This document shows positions 1-7,213 of a DNA stretch of 18,879 bases, one piece after another. This DNA comes from Chloroflexota bacterium (GTDB taxonomy: Bacteria; Chloroflexota; Anaerolineae; CG2-30-64-16). Made by a program: the position numbers and the translations under genes. The stretch covers positions 1 to 18,879 of the forward strand of contig JAKPQT010000569.1 of NCBI GenBank assembly GCA_029555885.1, in the 5' to 3' direction. Position 1 is the stretch's first letter, and each line of letters starts with the position of its first letter. The notes under the pieces were generated by a model. That model was given only the letters and a program-made list of their open reading frames with translations. It searched no databases and was not told where the DNA came from.

Positions 1-843
1 ACCTGGGGCCTGGACCCGGCCAGCGGCGAGGTGTACCTGTTTGCGCCTGCGAGCGAGGAGGAAGGGCTGCTCTCCGCCGTCATCGCCAACCCGGTCGCAT
101 TCCTGCGCCGGCTGTACGGAAATCTCTACGACCTGTTGGAATTGCTCACCGGCATCCGGCTGGTGCCGGTGCTGGTCGTGGTGCTGGCCGCGCTCGGCCT
201 TTTCGTCAGGCCGTGGTCTACCGACCGGCTGTGGGGCGAGCTGGCGCTGTTCGGCTCGCTGCTCGCGCCGTTGAGCTATGTCCCGTTCTTCGTGCAGGAT
301 CGCTACATGGCGGGCATCCTCCTGCCGGTACTGGTGTGGTGCGGCCTTGGCGCAGCGCACCTGGGCGGCTGGCTGCATGAGTCCTGGCAGAACCTCTGGC
401 CGGGCCGCGCGGTGAGCGCGGGCGGCCGCGGCCTGCTGCTGGCCGCACCGGTCGTAGCACTCACGCTATTCCTCCTATGGCGCGGTCCTGCGCTGCGGGA
501 GGCCCTGAACGTCACGGGCGCGTACCAGCCCGCGCACCTCGACGCGGCGGCCGCGCTGCACGCGGCGGGCGCGACTGCGACGGATGTGGTGCTGACGCGC
601 TACCCGGCCATCGCCTTCCACGCCGGGACGCGCTGGGCGCCGACGCCCGCAGCCCCGTGGGATGATGTGCTGGCCTATGCGCGGGCGAAGGGTGCGACCT
701 ACCTGGTCATGGACGAGCGCGAGGGCCGCCTGCGCCCGCAGCTTGCCTTCCTGCTGGACCCGGCGCAGGCCCCGCGTGAGTTGGAGCACCTACGCACCTT
801 CGAAGACGGCCAGCGCAAGACGCTGGTCTACCGGTTCCGGTGA
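1..843 (+). CDS. GT39/PMT-like membrane glycosyltransferase, C-terminal part (5' truncated)
   Basis: The reading frame is open from base 1, so the gene begins upstream of the window; a GTG at 31 is internal and not a credible start. What is visible is the last third or so of a polytopic membrane protein. Hydrophobic segments cover LVPVLVVVLAALGLFV, the stretch ending SYVPFFV, YMAGILLPVLVWCGLG and LLLAAPVVALTLFLLW, followed by a soluble C-terminal domain of about 100 residues. The sequence QDRYMAGILLPVL resembles the late membrane segments of ArnT/PMT-type (GT39, GT-C fold) enzymes, which move a sugar from a polyprenyl-phosphate donor to an extracytoplasmic acceptor. The catalytic N-terminal Asp/Glu loop lies outside the window, so the assignment rests on topology, the C-terminal domain and the related complete gene at 3197. 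Its stop overlaps the next start by 4 bases, suggesting translational coupling. Substrate unknown. Confidence 0.7.
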   Translation, partial: TWGLDPASGEVYLFAPASEEEGLLSAVIANPVAFLRRLYGNLYDLLELLTGIRLVPVLVVVLAALGLFVRPWSTDRLWGELALFGSLLAPLSYVPFFVQDRYMAGILLPVLVWCGLGAAHLGGWLHESWQNLWPGRAVSAGGRGLLLAAPVVALTLFLLWRGPALREALNVTGAYQPAHLDAAAALHAAGATATDVVLTRYPAIAFHAGTRWAPTPAAPWDDVLAYARAKGATYLVMDEREGRLRPQLAFLLDPAQAPRELEHLRTFEDGQRKTLVYRFR

Positions 844-3200
844 GCACGATGTCTGACCTGCTGCTTGTCATCCCGCCCGGGCTCGGCCCGCTGGCCCCGC
901 ACCACGAGGCCACCTCCGGCATGGGTCATCTCGGCCCGCGTGAGGGCGCCTTCTTTTATGCGCCGCACACGGTTGCGCTGTGCGCCGCAGGCGCGCGCCG
1001 CGCGGGCCTGTCCGTCACCGTCCTCGACGGCACGCGCGAGGGCAATCCGGCGGAGTTCGCCCGCCGCGTGGTCAGCCAGCCCGCGGATGTGGTCGCGCTG
1101 TTCGTCAGCGAAGGGACCCGGCTGAGCGACGACAACTTCCTGCGCCTGCTCGCACATCTGGCGTGGGGGCAGGCCATGCCTCGCCATCTGCTGTTTGGGC
1201 CATCCGCACACTTTGTCACTGATGGCTGGCTGGCCGAGGGGCTGGCGGAGGCTGCGCTGACCGGTGAACCGGAGGCTGCGTTCGCGACAGCAGTGGAAGG
1301 CGCGGCTGCGGGTAAGTTGACCGGCCGTGTTGAGGCGGCCGCGTTGTGTCCCGACAGCTACCGGCCGGACGGCCTGCTGGCTGATCTCGATGCGCTGCCC
1401 TTGCCTGCCTGGGACCTCGTGGCCTGGCAGCCTTACGGCGCAGTGGGCCTGCTAAGTAGCCGCGGCTGTCCCGCCAGGTGTACGTTCTGCGCCTATGTCG
1501 TTGCGCAGGGGCGGAAGTTCCGCTGTCAGAGCGTCGAGCGCACGCTGGCCGAATGGGAGTGGCTCGTCCGCGAGGTCAAGCCGCCGCACATCGTCTTTCG
1601 CGACCCGGTCTTCGCGCATGACCGGCAGCGGGTGGTGGACCTCTGCGAGGGGATTGTGGCGCGCGGCCTCCGCTATCGCTGGATGTGCGAGTCGCGGCCT
1701 GAACACTTCGACGGCGAGCTGCTCAAGCTCATGGCGGCCGCGGGCTGCTACGCGGTCAAGATCGGCATGGAGAGCGGCGACCCCGAGCTGCTGGCCGCGG
1801 TGCGGCGGATTGACAAGCCGGCACAAGCCGCGGGATATCTCGCCCAGGTGCGCCGGGTGGTGGCCCACTGTCGCGTGCTGCGTATCAAGCCGATGGTATA
1901 CGTGATGGCCGGACTGCCCGGCCAGACCCCGGCCTCGCTCGCGCAGACCGCCACCGCGCTCGTGGACCTGCCCCCGCGCACGTCTGTGACGGCCAAGCCG
2001 TACCAGCTCCACCCCGGCACGAAGCTGGAGGGGCCGGCGATGCCCGTCTCGCCCGCGGCGCTGGCCGCGCTGCAATCGGTCCACCGCTACGTGCCCGGCG
2101 GGCTGCGCCGCGCGTGGAACGCGCTGCGGCGGCGCGGCCGCGCGCTGTTGAGCCGGTTCCGTACGCCGCGGCCGGCGCAGTCCGGCGCGGCCTTAGCAGT
2201 GGCCAAGCCGGAATCCGCGGCGGAGCCGTGGCTGGAGAGCCTGGCGGGCGTGCGCGTGTTCCTGACCGGCGGCAACGGGTTTGTTGGCGGCCACGTGGCC
2301 CGCGCGCTCGTCGAGGCCGGTGCGGAAGTGGTGGCGCTCGTGCGGCCCGACAGTCCGCTCGGTCAGCTTGCCGACCTCCCCGTGAACATCGTGGCCGGAG
2401 ATCTGACCCGTCCTGCAGGGTTGGTCGCGGCGCTGGCGGGCTGCCGGGTCTGCTTCCATGTCGCCGCGCTGTATGCGGGCGCGGAGCAGGCAGAGCAGAT
2501 GTACGCGGTGAACGCGGGCGGCACGGCCGCGCTACTGGCCGCGTGCGCGCAGGCAGGCGTGTCGCGCTTCGTCTACACGAGCACCGTGGGCACGGTGGGC
2601 CGGCCCGCACAGGAGGCCGTGGCAGGCGCGGCGGCACCGGACGAGAGCGCCGCGTTCAACCTGTGGGACTATGCCAGCCCGTATGTGCGGTCCAAGTTTG
2701 CGGGGGAATGCATTGCTCTGAGCTGGCAAGGGATGGGGCTGGACGTGGTGGTGGTCAAGCCCACCGCGCCCGTTGGCGCGGGCGACGCGCGGCCCAGCGC
2801 GACCGGACGGCGCATCCTCGCGGCGTTGACCGGCGAGACCATCCCCTATCCCGCGGGCGGCATCAACCATGCGCCCGTGCGCGATATCGCCGCCGGTCAC
2901 CTGCTGGCTGCGCTGCGCGGGCGGCCCGGCGCGTGCTATATCCTCGGCCACGCGAGAGGCAACCTCGACCAGGCTGCATTCATGCGCATGGTCGCGGCCG
3001 GGGTCGGCGCAACCGTCGCGCCGCCGGCAACTCCTGCGCGGCAGACCACCGTCGCGCTGGCGCTGACCGCAGACCCGGCGCGCGCGATTCGCGAGTTGGG
3101 GCTGCCGCAGTCCGACCTGGCCGCAGCGTTCCGCGAGGAGATTGACTGGTATCGCGCGATGGCCGCGCGCTGGCCGCTCCAGCGGGAGCAGCGCCGGTGA
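840..3200 (+). CDS. Radical SAM (B12-binding type) - HpnA-like epimerase/reductase fusion protein
   Basis: A single uninterrupted 786-residue frame holds two enzymes. Residues about 5-130 look like the Rossmann-type B12-binding domain of class B radical SAM proteins, without a clear DxHxxG motif. Residues about 195-390 are a radical SAM core with the 4Fe-4S cluster motif C210-xxx-C214-xx-C217 (context SSRGCPARCTFC) and a SAM-site GMESG at 309-313. A basic, Ala/Pro-rich linker (about 395-468) leads to an extended SDR domain with the nucleotide motif G477-xx-G480-xx-G483, S581 in YTST, and the catalytic pair Y615-xxx-K619. The SDR half resembles hopanoid-associated sugar epimerase HpnA and dihydroflavonol-reductase-like enzymes, including KPTAPVG and PVRDIAAGHLLAAL. 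GTG at 840 overlaps the upstream TGA; ATG at 849 is an alternative start. The reaction is unknown; a coupled radical modification and sugar/alcohol epimerisation or reduction on a lipid or glycan precursor is inference. Confidence 0.8.
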   Translation: MSTMSDLLLVIPPGLGPLAPHHEATSGMGHLGPREGAFFYAPHTVALCAAGARRAGLSVTVLDGTREGNPAEFARRVVSQPADVVALFVSEGTRLSDDNFLRLLAHLAWGQAMPRHLLFGPSAHFVTDGWLAEGLAEAALTGEPEAAFATAVEGAAAGKLTGRVEAAALCPDSYRPDGLLADLDALPLPAWDLVAWQPYGAVGLLSSRGCPARCTFCAYVVAQGRKFRCQSVERTLAEWEWLVREVKPPHIVFRDPVFAHDRQRVVDLCEGIVARGLRYRWMCESRPEHFDGELLKLMAAAGCYAVKIGMESGDPELLAAVRRIDKPAQAAGYLAQVRRVVAHCRVLRIKPMVYVMAGLPGQTPASLAQTATALVDLPPRTSVTAKPYQLHPGTKLEGPAMPVSPAALAALQSVHRYVPGGLRRAWNALRRRGRALLSRFRTPRPAQSGAALAVAKPESAAEPWLESLAGVRVFLTGGNGFVGGHVARALVEAGAEVVALVRPDSPLGQLADLPVNIVAGDLTRPAGLVAALAGCRVCFHVAALYAGAEQAEQMYAVNAGGTAALLAACAQAGVSRFVYTSTVGTVGRPAQEAVAGAAAPDESAAFNLWDYASPYVRSKFAGECIALSWQGMGLDVVVVKPTAPVGAGDARPSATGRRILAALTGETIPYPAGGINHAPVRDIAAGHLLAALRGRPGACYILGHARGNLDQAAFMRMVAAGVGATVAPPATPARQTTVALALTADPARAIRELGLPQSDLAAAFREEIDWYRAMAARWPLQREQRR

Positions 3201-4717
3201 TCGACGCACGGCGCAAGAAGGGCAACTGGCTCCCGCTGCTGCTCATCCTGCTGCTGGCGGCGGGGCTGCGCCTGGTCGGGCTGGAGCAGCAGTCGCTCTG
3301 GAACGACGAATTGTCCACCCTGGTGCGTGCGGATGCGGACAGCCTGGCCGACCTCCTGCGCACCGGCATCGTCCAGGACGGCCACCCGCCCGCCTACCTG
3401 ACGTTCATGTATTTTGTGGAGCGGACGCTGGGGCGTGCAGTATGGGCGCTGCGGCTGCCCTCGGCCATCGCGGGCCTGCTCTCGGTCTGGATGATCTACG
3501 CGCTGGCGCGGCGGCTGCGGCCTGAAGACGCCGCCCGCGGCCGCGACGAGGGATTGATCGCGGCCGCGCTCATGGCCGTGCTGTGGGCCCCGGTCTACTA
3601 CAGCCAGGAGGCGCGGCCCTATGCGTTCGCCATCCTGCTGGCGCTGCTCGTCACCTACGCGTACATGCCGCTGCTGCCGCTGGCCGGTCAGCCGCCGCCG
3701 CGCACGCGGGATATCCTGGCCTATGCCGCGGTCGCGCTGCTGACCGCGTACACGCACTATTTCGGCTTCGTGCTGGTGCTAATCCAGGCTGCGGCCGCTG
3801 TGCTGCTGGCGCTCATGGCCCGGCGCAACCGCGGGCCGGTCTCCGCAGCTTATGTCATCTTCGCGCTGGGGTATGCGCCGTGGGTGGTGCACCTGGTCGG
3901 GCAGGTGAGCAGCCAGTTCGCCGACCCGCTGCCGCGGCCCGCGCCGGACATCCTGCTCGATTTTCTGCTGCACTTGTTCAATAGCTCGCGGGTGATGGCG
4001 GGCGGCGCGATCCTGCTGTGGCTGGCCGCAGGTGGGCTCTGGCTGTGGCGGAGTGCGCGGACAAGTGCCGGGCGACTGAAGTTGCGGCCACAGCTTTTCA
4101 AACAGGCGTTGCGCGATACCTGGGCGACCTGGCTGCTGTTGGGCTGGCTGATCCTGCCGCCGGTGCTGACGGTTATCGAGAGCTGGCTGCTGCTGCCTAT
4201 CGTGACGCTGCGCTATCTCCTGGTCAGCCTGCCGCCCGCGTACCTGCTGCTGGCGCGCGCGTTCTCGGCGCTGCCGCTGCCGCGGGCGGGGCGTCTGCTC
4301 GCAGCGGGCGTGGTGGTGGCCCTGTGCCTGTTTCACCTGTTGGGGCCGATCGACTATTATAACCGGCCCACCAAGCAGCAGTTCCGCGAGGCGGCCTATT
4401 ATGTAGCGGAGCAAGCTGACGCGTATCCCGGCGGGTTGGTGGTTGCGAACGTCTGGAGCAAGGACTACCTGGACTATTACTTCGAAGCAACCGGCTCGCC
4501 CGTGCGGGTGGACCTGCTGGCCACGGAGGCGGAGGATGTGCCCGCGCTCGCAGAAGCTCTGGCGCGGGAGCAGCCGCGCTACGTCTGGTACATCTCGATG
4601 CACCGGAAGACGGCCCCTGAGTTGCTGGCTGACCTGGGCACAAAGATGACCCTGGTCAGGGAGCAACCCCTCATCGGCGGGTGGGTGCGGCTATACGAAC
4701 GACCGGAGACGGAGTAG
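3197..4717 (+). CDS. GT39/PMT-like polytopic membrane glycosyltransferase
   Basis: This 506-residue protein begins with one membrane segment (about residues 11-27) and then the motif LWNDELSTL, whose D37-E38 matches the catalytic acidic pair in the first extracytoplasmic loop of ArnT/PMT-type GT-C enzymes. H63-P-P in GHPPAYL and the later SQEARPYAF are also typical of bacterial GT39-like proteins. Many further hydrophobic segments run to about residue 400, followed by a soluble C-terminal domain of about 100 residues. The family transfers sugars from polyprenyl-phosphate donors to lipids, glycans or Ser/Thr of exported proteins on the outer face of the membrane. GTG at 3197 overlaps the preceding TGA by 4 bases, with a GGGAG-like Shine-Dalgarno just upstream, so it is translationally coupled to the fusion enzyme. 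The Thr-rich linkers of the neighbouring secreted proteins are conceivable acceptors, but that is inference. Confidence 0.85.
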   Translation: MIDARRKKGNWLPLLLILLLAAGLRLVGLEQQSLWNDELSTLVRADADSLADLLRTGIVQDGHPPAYLTFMYFVERTLGRAVWALRLPSAIAGLLSVWMIYALARRLRPEDAARGRDEGLIAAALMAVLWAPVYYSQEARPYAFAILLALLVTYAYMPLLPLAGQPPPRTRDILAYAAVALLTAYTHYFGFVLVLIQAAAAVLLALMARRNRGPVSAAYVIFALGYAPWVVHLVGQVSSQFADPLPRPAPDILLDFLLHLFNSSRVMAGGAILLWLAAGGLWLWRSARTSAGRLKLRPQLFKQALRDTWATWLLLGWLILPPVLTVIESWLLLPIVTLRYLLVSLPPAYLLLARAFSALPLPRAGRLLAAGVVVALCLFHLLGPIDYYNRPTKQQFREAAYYVAEQADAYPGGLVVANVWSKDYLDYYFEATGSPVRVDLLATEAEDVPALAEALAREQPRYVWYISMHRKTAPELLADLGTKMTLVREQPLIGGWVRLYERPETE

Positions 4718-4720
4718 ACC

Positions 4721-5398
4721 ATGCGATGGCGTGAGCGGTGGACCGGTTTCTGGATGGCGCGAGCAGGCCTGAGCCGGGGCGGACGGCTGGCAACCCGCCT
4801 GGCTGCGCTGGCTGCGCCGCCCTACAAGGGCCGGCGCGTGCTGGCACGGGCAAGCGCGCGCGGCTTCATCTCCCCGCGCGCGGTCATCGCCTGTCCGGAC
4901 TTGCGCCTGGGCCGTCACTGCTTCATCGACGACGGCGTGGTCATCTACAACCGCGGAGATGGCGGCAGCGTCACGCTCGGTGATGGTGTGCACCTCTACC
5001 GCGGAACCATCATCGAAATCGGCCAGGGCGGTTGCGTCGAAATCGGTGCAGGCAGCCACATCCAGCCCAACTGCCAGTTCACGGCCTACATCGGCGCGGT
5101 GCGCCTCGGTCGCGAGGTGCAGGTGGCGCCTGCGTGCGCCTTCTATCCGTATGAGCACACGATTGTCGCGGGCCAGCCCATCCACAAGCAGCCGCTCTAC
5201 ACCCGGGGCGATATCGTCGTGGGCGACGGCGCATGGCTGGGCTACGGCGTCATCGTGCTGGACGGCGTCACTATCGGCGCGGGCGCAGTGGTGGGCGCTG
5301 GCGCGGTCGTGACGCGCGACGTACCGGAAAACGCGATTGCCGCGGGCGTGCCCGCGCGCGTGCGCGGGTCCCGGCCGGATCGGGAATTCCAGGACTAG
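4721..5398 (+). CDS. Hexapeptide-repeat (left-handed beta-helix) acyltransferase
   Basis: A 225-residue protein. Residues about 60-215 show the imperfect hexapeptide repeats of a left-handed beta-helix (for example VTLGDGVHL, VEIGAGSHI, IVVGDGAWLG, VTIGAGAVVGAGAVV) and end with the family signature DVPENAIAAGVPARV. H146 in YPYEHTI sits where WbbJ/CatB/NodL-type O-acetyltransferases have their catalytic His. These enzymes use acetyl-CoA (or another acyl-CoA) to acylate a sugar hydroxyl or amino group in the cytoplasm, as trimers. The N-terminal 55 residues are basic and less typical. ATG at 4721 lies 3 bases after the previous stop, with GGAG about 7 bases upstream, so the gene ends the four-gene operon. 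A role in O-acetylating the glycan made here fits the context; the acceptor is not visible. Confidence 0.87.
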   Translation: MRWRERWTGFWMARAGLSRGGRLATRLAALAAPPYKGRRVLARASARGFISPRAVIACPDLRLGRHCFIDDGVVIYNRGDGGSVTLGDGVHLYRGTIIEIGQGGCVEIGAGSHIQPNCQFTAYIGAVRLGREVQVAPACAFYPYEHTIVAGQPIHKQPLYTRGDIVVGDGAWLGYGVIVLDGVTIGAGAVVGAGAVVTRDVPENAIAAGVPARVRGSRPDREFQD

Positions 5399-5400
5399 CC

Positions 5401-5413
5401 GGAGTCGAGGCTT
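5401..5413. repeat. Single copy of a dispersed 13-bp intergenic element
   Basis: GGAGTCGAGGCTT lies 2 bases after the acyltransferase stop. The same 13 bases recur at 10785-10797, and their reverse complement at 10842-10854, both in the gap after the larger Ycf48-like gene. Here no matching opposite arm is visible, so it looks like a half copy. The rest of the 210-base gap (5399-5608) holds an operator-like pair and the Ribosome-binding site described separately, and no gene. Confidence 0.6.
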
Positions 5414-5488
5414 CGGCTTTCGCCTGGCGCTGCGCCCGGAATTCCTGAGGCCGGACGGCTTGCCCTGCGATATCCAATGCCAGCCGTT

Positions 5489-5525
5489 TGTAAACGTATC
5501 CAAAACACCGGGTTGTGCGTTTACA
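5489..5525. promoter_or_regulatory. Operator-like inverted pair of TGTAAACG half-sites
   Basis: TGTAAACG at 5489-5496 is mirrored by CGTTTACA at 5518-5525. The left copy alone continues as TGTAAACGTATCCA, which matches 12 of 14 positions of the palindrome TGTAAACGTTTACA typical of LacI/CcpA-family (cre-like) operators. The pair sits about 85-120 bases upstream of the start at 5609, in locally AT-richer DNA, so it may control the first Ycf48-like gene. No regulator gene is in the window and no clear -35/-10 pair was found next to it. Confidence 0.3.
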
Positions 5526-5596
5526 TACTTACCCGCTGGAATGGCGGCGGCCCGCCTTGTGCTCGGCCGGACCGGCGCGCCATCCACTATCTCTTT

Positions 5597-5601
5597 GGAG
5601 G
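5597..5601 (+). promoter_or_regulatory. Shine-Dalgarno GGAGG that sets the start of the Ycf48-like gene
   Basis: GGAGG lies 7 bases before ATG 5609. It selects this ATG over an upstream in-frame ATG at 5477, which has no such signal and would place 44 hydrophilic, low-quality residues before an otherwise classical signal peptide. Confidence 0.8.
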
Positions 5602-5608
5602 ATCACAC

Positions 5609-7009
5609 ATGCACGTTAGCACGATAACACGCGGGCGGCGGATACCCGCGCTTTTAGCGATCACCCTGATTGCTATATTGCTGCTGTCGACCGTCCTGAC
5701 GCTGGCAAGCCCAGCCGCGGCCCAGACGGGCGGCCAGCCGGCGGCTGCGCCCGCGGCGGACACCTACACCTTCAAGGCGGTGCTCAAGCAGCCCAACACC
5801 ATCTGGCGCAATATCGAGTTTCCGAGCCGGAACGTCGGCTACGCGATCGGCGGGCCAGACTGGAGCGCCTCGGGGACGGTGTATGTCGCGAAGACGACCG
5901 ATGGCGGGCTGACCTGGACGCCGAAGCTCTTTGACGGGACAACGGGCTACATGCGTGGGCTGGAATGCACGACGGACGACAATTGCTGGATGGTGGGCCG
6001 GTATGCGCGCATTTACCGGACGACGAACGGCGGCGTGAACTGGACGCAGCTCAGCTCGAACGGATATGTCGGCTGGACCTACTCGGTGGCTAATACCATG
6101 AACGGGGATGGGACGGTCGTGGGGCTGACCTGCGGTGCAACAACGAGCAACCCAGATGATCCCGGCTTTCTGCAATCGGACAACGGCGTGAACTTCACCA
6201 ATGCGTATGCGCCGAACTGTGCGGTGAAGTACGACATCATCTGTCCGTCGTCGGGGGTGTGTTTCTCGGCTGCACGCCGCGGCCGCGTCTACAAGTCGTT
6301 CGACAACGGCAAGAACTGGAGTGTCCACAACACGGGCATCGACCAGACCCTCCTGGGCATTGACTGCGCGAACCCGTATGCCTGCTGGGCCGTCGGTGAC
6401 ACGGGGCTGATCTGGAAGTCGACGGACCGCTGGGCGACCTCGACGCGGCAGCAGCTCGGCCTGCCGAGCGGCATGAACTTCGAGCGCGTGGATATGCTCG
6501 ATGCCAACCGCGGCTATGCGGTGGGCTGCACGCAGCACGACCCGGCGGATATCGCCATCTGCACGGGGGTGGGGGTCATCTACCGGACGGATGACGGCGG
6601 TCAGAACTGGCGCGAGGTGGCGCGGCAGCCGAACGGCAGCCTGCTAGATGTGTTCGTGCACACGATGGACGACTTCTACGTCGTCGATGACACCGACACC
6701 ATCTGGCATGTCACGACCGGCGTTGCCGCCACCAATACACCGACGGTGACTGCCACGCCGACCGAAACCTTGACGCCCACCGCGACCGCGACCGCAACGG
6801 AGACGGCGACACCCACCGAAACGCCGACGGCCACGGCTACACCGACGGAGACGCCGACGGCAACTGCGACGGCCACGCCGACCGAGACCGCGACGCCCAC
6901 GGAAACTGCGACACCGACGGAAACGCCGACGGCCACGGCGACCGCAACGGCTACAGAGACCGCGACCCCGCGCATCTTGCGCGTGTATCTGCCGCTGTTG
7001 TTCCGCTAG
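5609..7009 (+). CDS. Secreted Ycf48-like beta-propeller protein with Thr/Pro-rich tail
   Basis: From ATG 5609 the protein has 466 residues. It starts with a Sec signal peptide: basic n-region, hydrophobic core at about 12-33, and likely cleavage after SPAAA (residue 38). Residues about 48-370 form a propeller of the Ycf48/PSII_BNR type, with repeated blade motifs such as [30 protein letters not shown] and [10 protein letters not shown]. Cys pairs recur at blade ends ([26 protein letters not shown]), suggesting disulfides in an extracytoplasmic protein. Residues about 374-452 are a low-complexity Thr/Pro/Ala/Glu linker, and the protein ends RVYLPLLFR. The propeller is closely similar to the first propeller of the next gene, so the two arose by duplication. 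The biochemical role is unknown: in phototrophs Ycf48 assists photosystem II assembly, but here the fold is probably a surface binding scaffold. Confidence 0.85.
   Translation: MHVSTITRGRRIPALLAITLIAILLLSTVLTLASPAAAQTGGQPAAAPAADTYTFKAVLKQPNTIWRNIEFPSRNVGYAIGGPDWSASGTVYVAKTTDGGLTWTPKLFDGTTGYMRGLECTTDDNCWMVGRYARIYRTTNGGVNWTQLSSNGYVGWTYSVANTMNGDGTVVGLTCGATTSNPDDPGFLQSDNGVNFTNAYAPNCAVKYDIICPSSGVCFSAARRGRVYKSFDNGKNWSVHNTGIDQTLLGIDCANPYACWAVGDTGLIWKSTDRWATSTRQQLGLPSGMNFERVDMLDANRGYAVGCTQHDPADIAICTGVGVIYRTDDGGQNWREVARQPNGSLLDVFVHTMDDFYVVDDTDTIWHVTTGVAATNTPTVTATPTETLTPTATATATETATPTETPTATATPTETPTATATATPTETATPTETATPTETPTATATATATETATPRILRVYLPLLFR
6727..6966 (+). repeat. Low-complexity coding repeat (Thr/Pro linker)
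   Basis: About 240 bases of degenerate ACG/ACC/GCG/CCG codon repeats encode alternating TATPTET-type units. Several blocks are near-identical at the DNA level, for example ACACCGACGGAAACGCCGAC-like runs, so the tract is prone to length change by slippage or recombination. The product is probably extended and a candidate for O-glycosylation. Confidence 0.8.
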
Positions 7010-7038
7010 ACCGTCGCACGCTGAGAGGCGATTCGATA

Positions 7039-7078
7039 GGGAGTGGAGTGCGTATTCTCACATGCGCACTCCACTCCC
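7039..7078. terminator. Strong hairpin without a T-tract
   Basis: GGGAGTGGAGTGCG (7039-7052) and CGCACTCCACTCCC (7065-7078) are perfect 14-base arms. Three more inner pairs (one a G.T wobble) extend the stem to 17 with a 6-base loop. It begins 29 bases after the stop at 7009. No run of T follows, so it is either a non-canonical terminator, a 3' mRNA-stabilising structure or a palindromic repeat. The remaining bases to 7200 are AT-richer, presumably the leader of the next gene, but hold no -35/-10 pair I trust. Confidence 0.55.
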
Positions 7079-7200
7079 CGATACCTTCTGCAGATGGCTG
7101 CACGCAGCCGACGTGATGAAAGTTTCACGATTTCCCTCCCCGTAAGTTCATCTTCATTTCATATAGCTCCGCCATACTGACCCGTGCTTCGAATAACGCG

Positions 7201-7206
7201 AGGAGG
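7201..7206 (+). promoter_or_regulatory. Shine-Dalgarno AGGAGG that sets the start at 7214
   Basis: AGGAGG is placed 7 bases before ATG 7214. This rules out the longer in-frame start GTG at 7184, which lies upstream of the Shine-Dalgarno sequence itself. Confidence 0.85.
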
Positions 7207-7213
7207 ATACCTC

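Noticed and set aside
840..3200. Naming the fusion hpnA or hpnJ
   Set aside because: Similarity is at domain level only, the architecture differs from both, and no squalene or hopene genes are visible, so no symbol is justified.
5477..5608. N-terminal extension of the first Ycf48-like protein starting at ATG 5477
   Set aside because: ATG 5609 has a strong Shine-Dalgarno and a normal signal peptide, and the extension would cover the operator-like sites.
6676..6975. Minus-strand frame reading Val-Gly-Val-Ala repeats
   Set aside because: It is the reverse complement of the Thr/Pro linker codons, so the apparent elastin-like repeat is an artefact. The same applies to 8299-8589.
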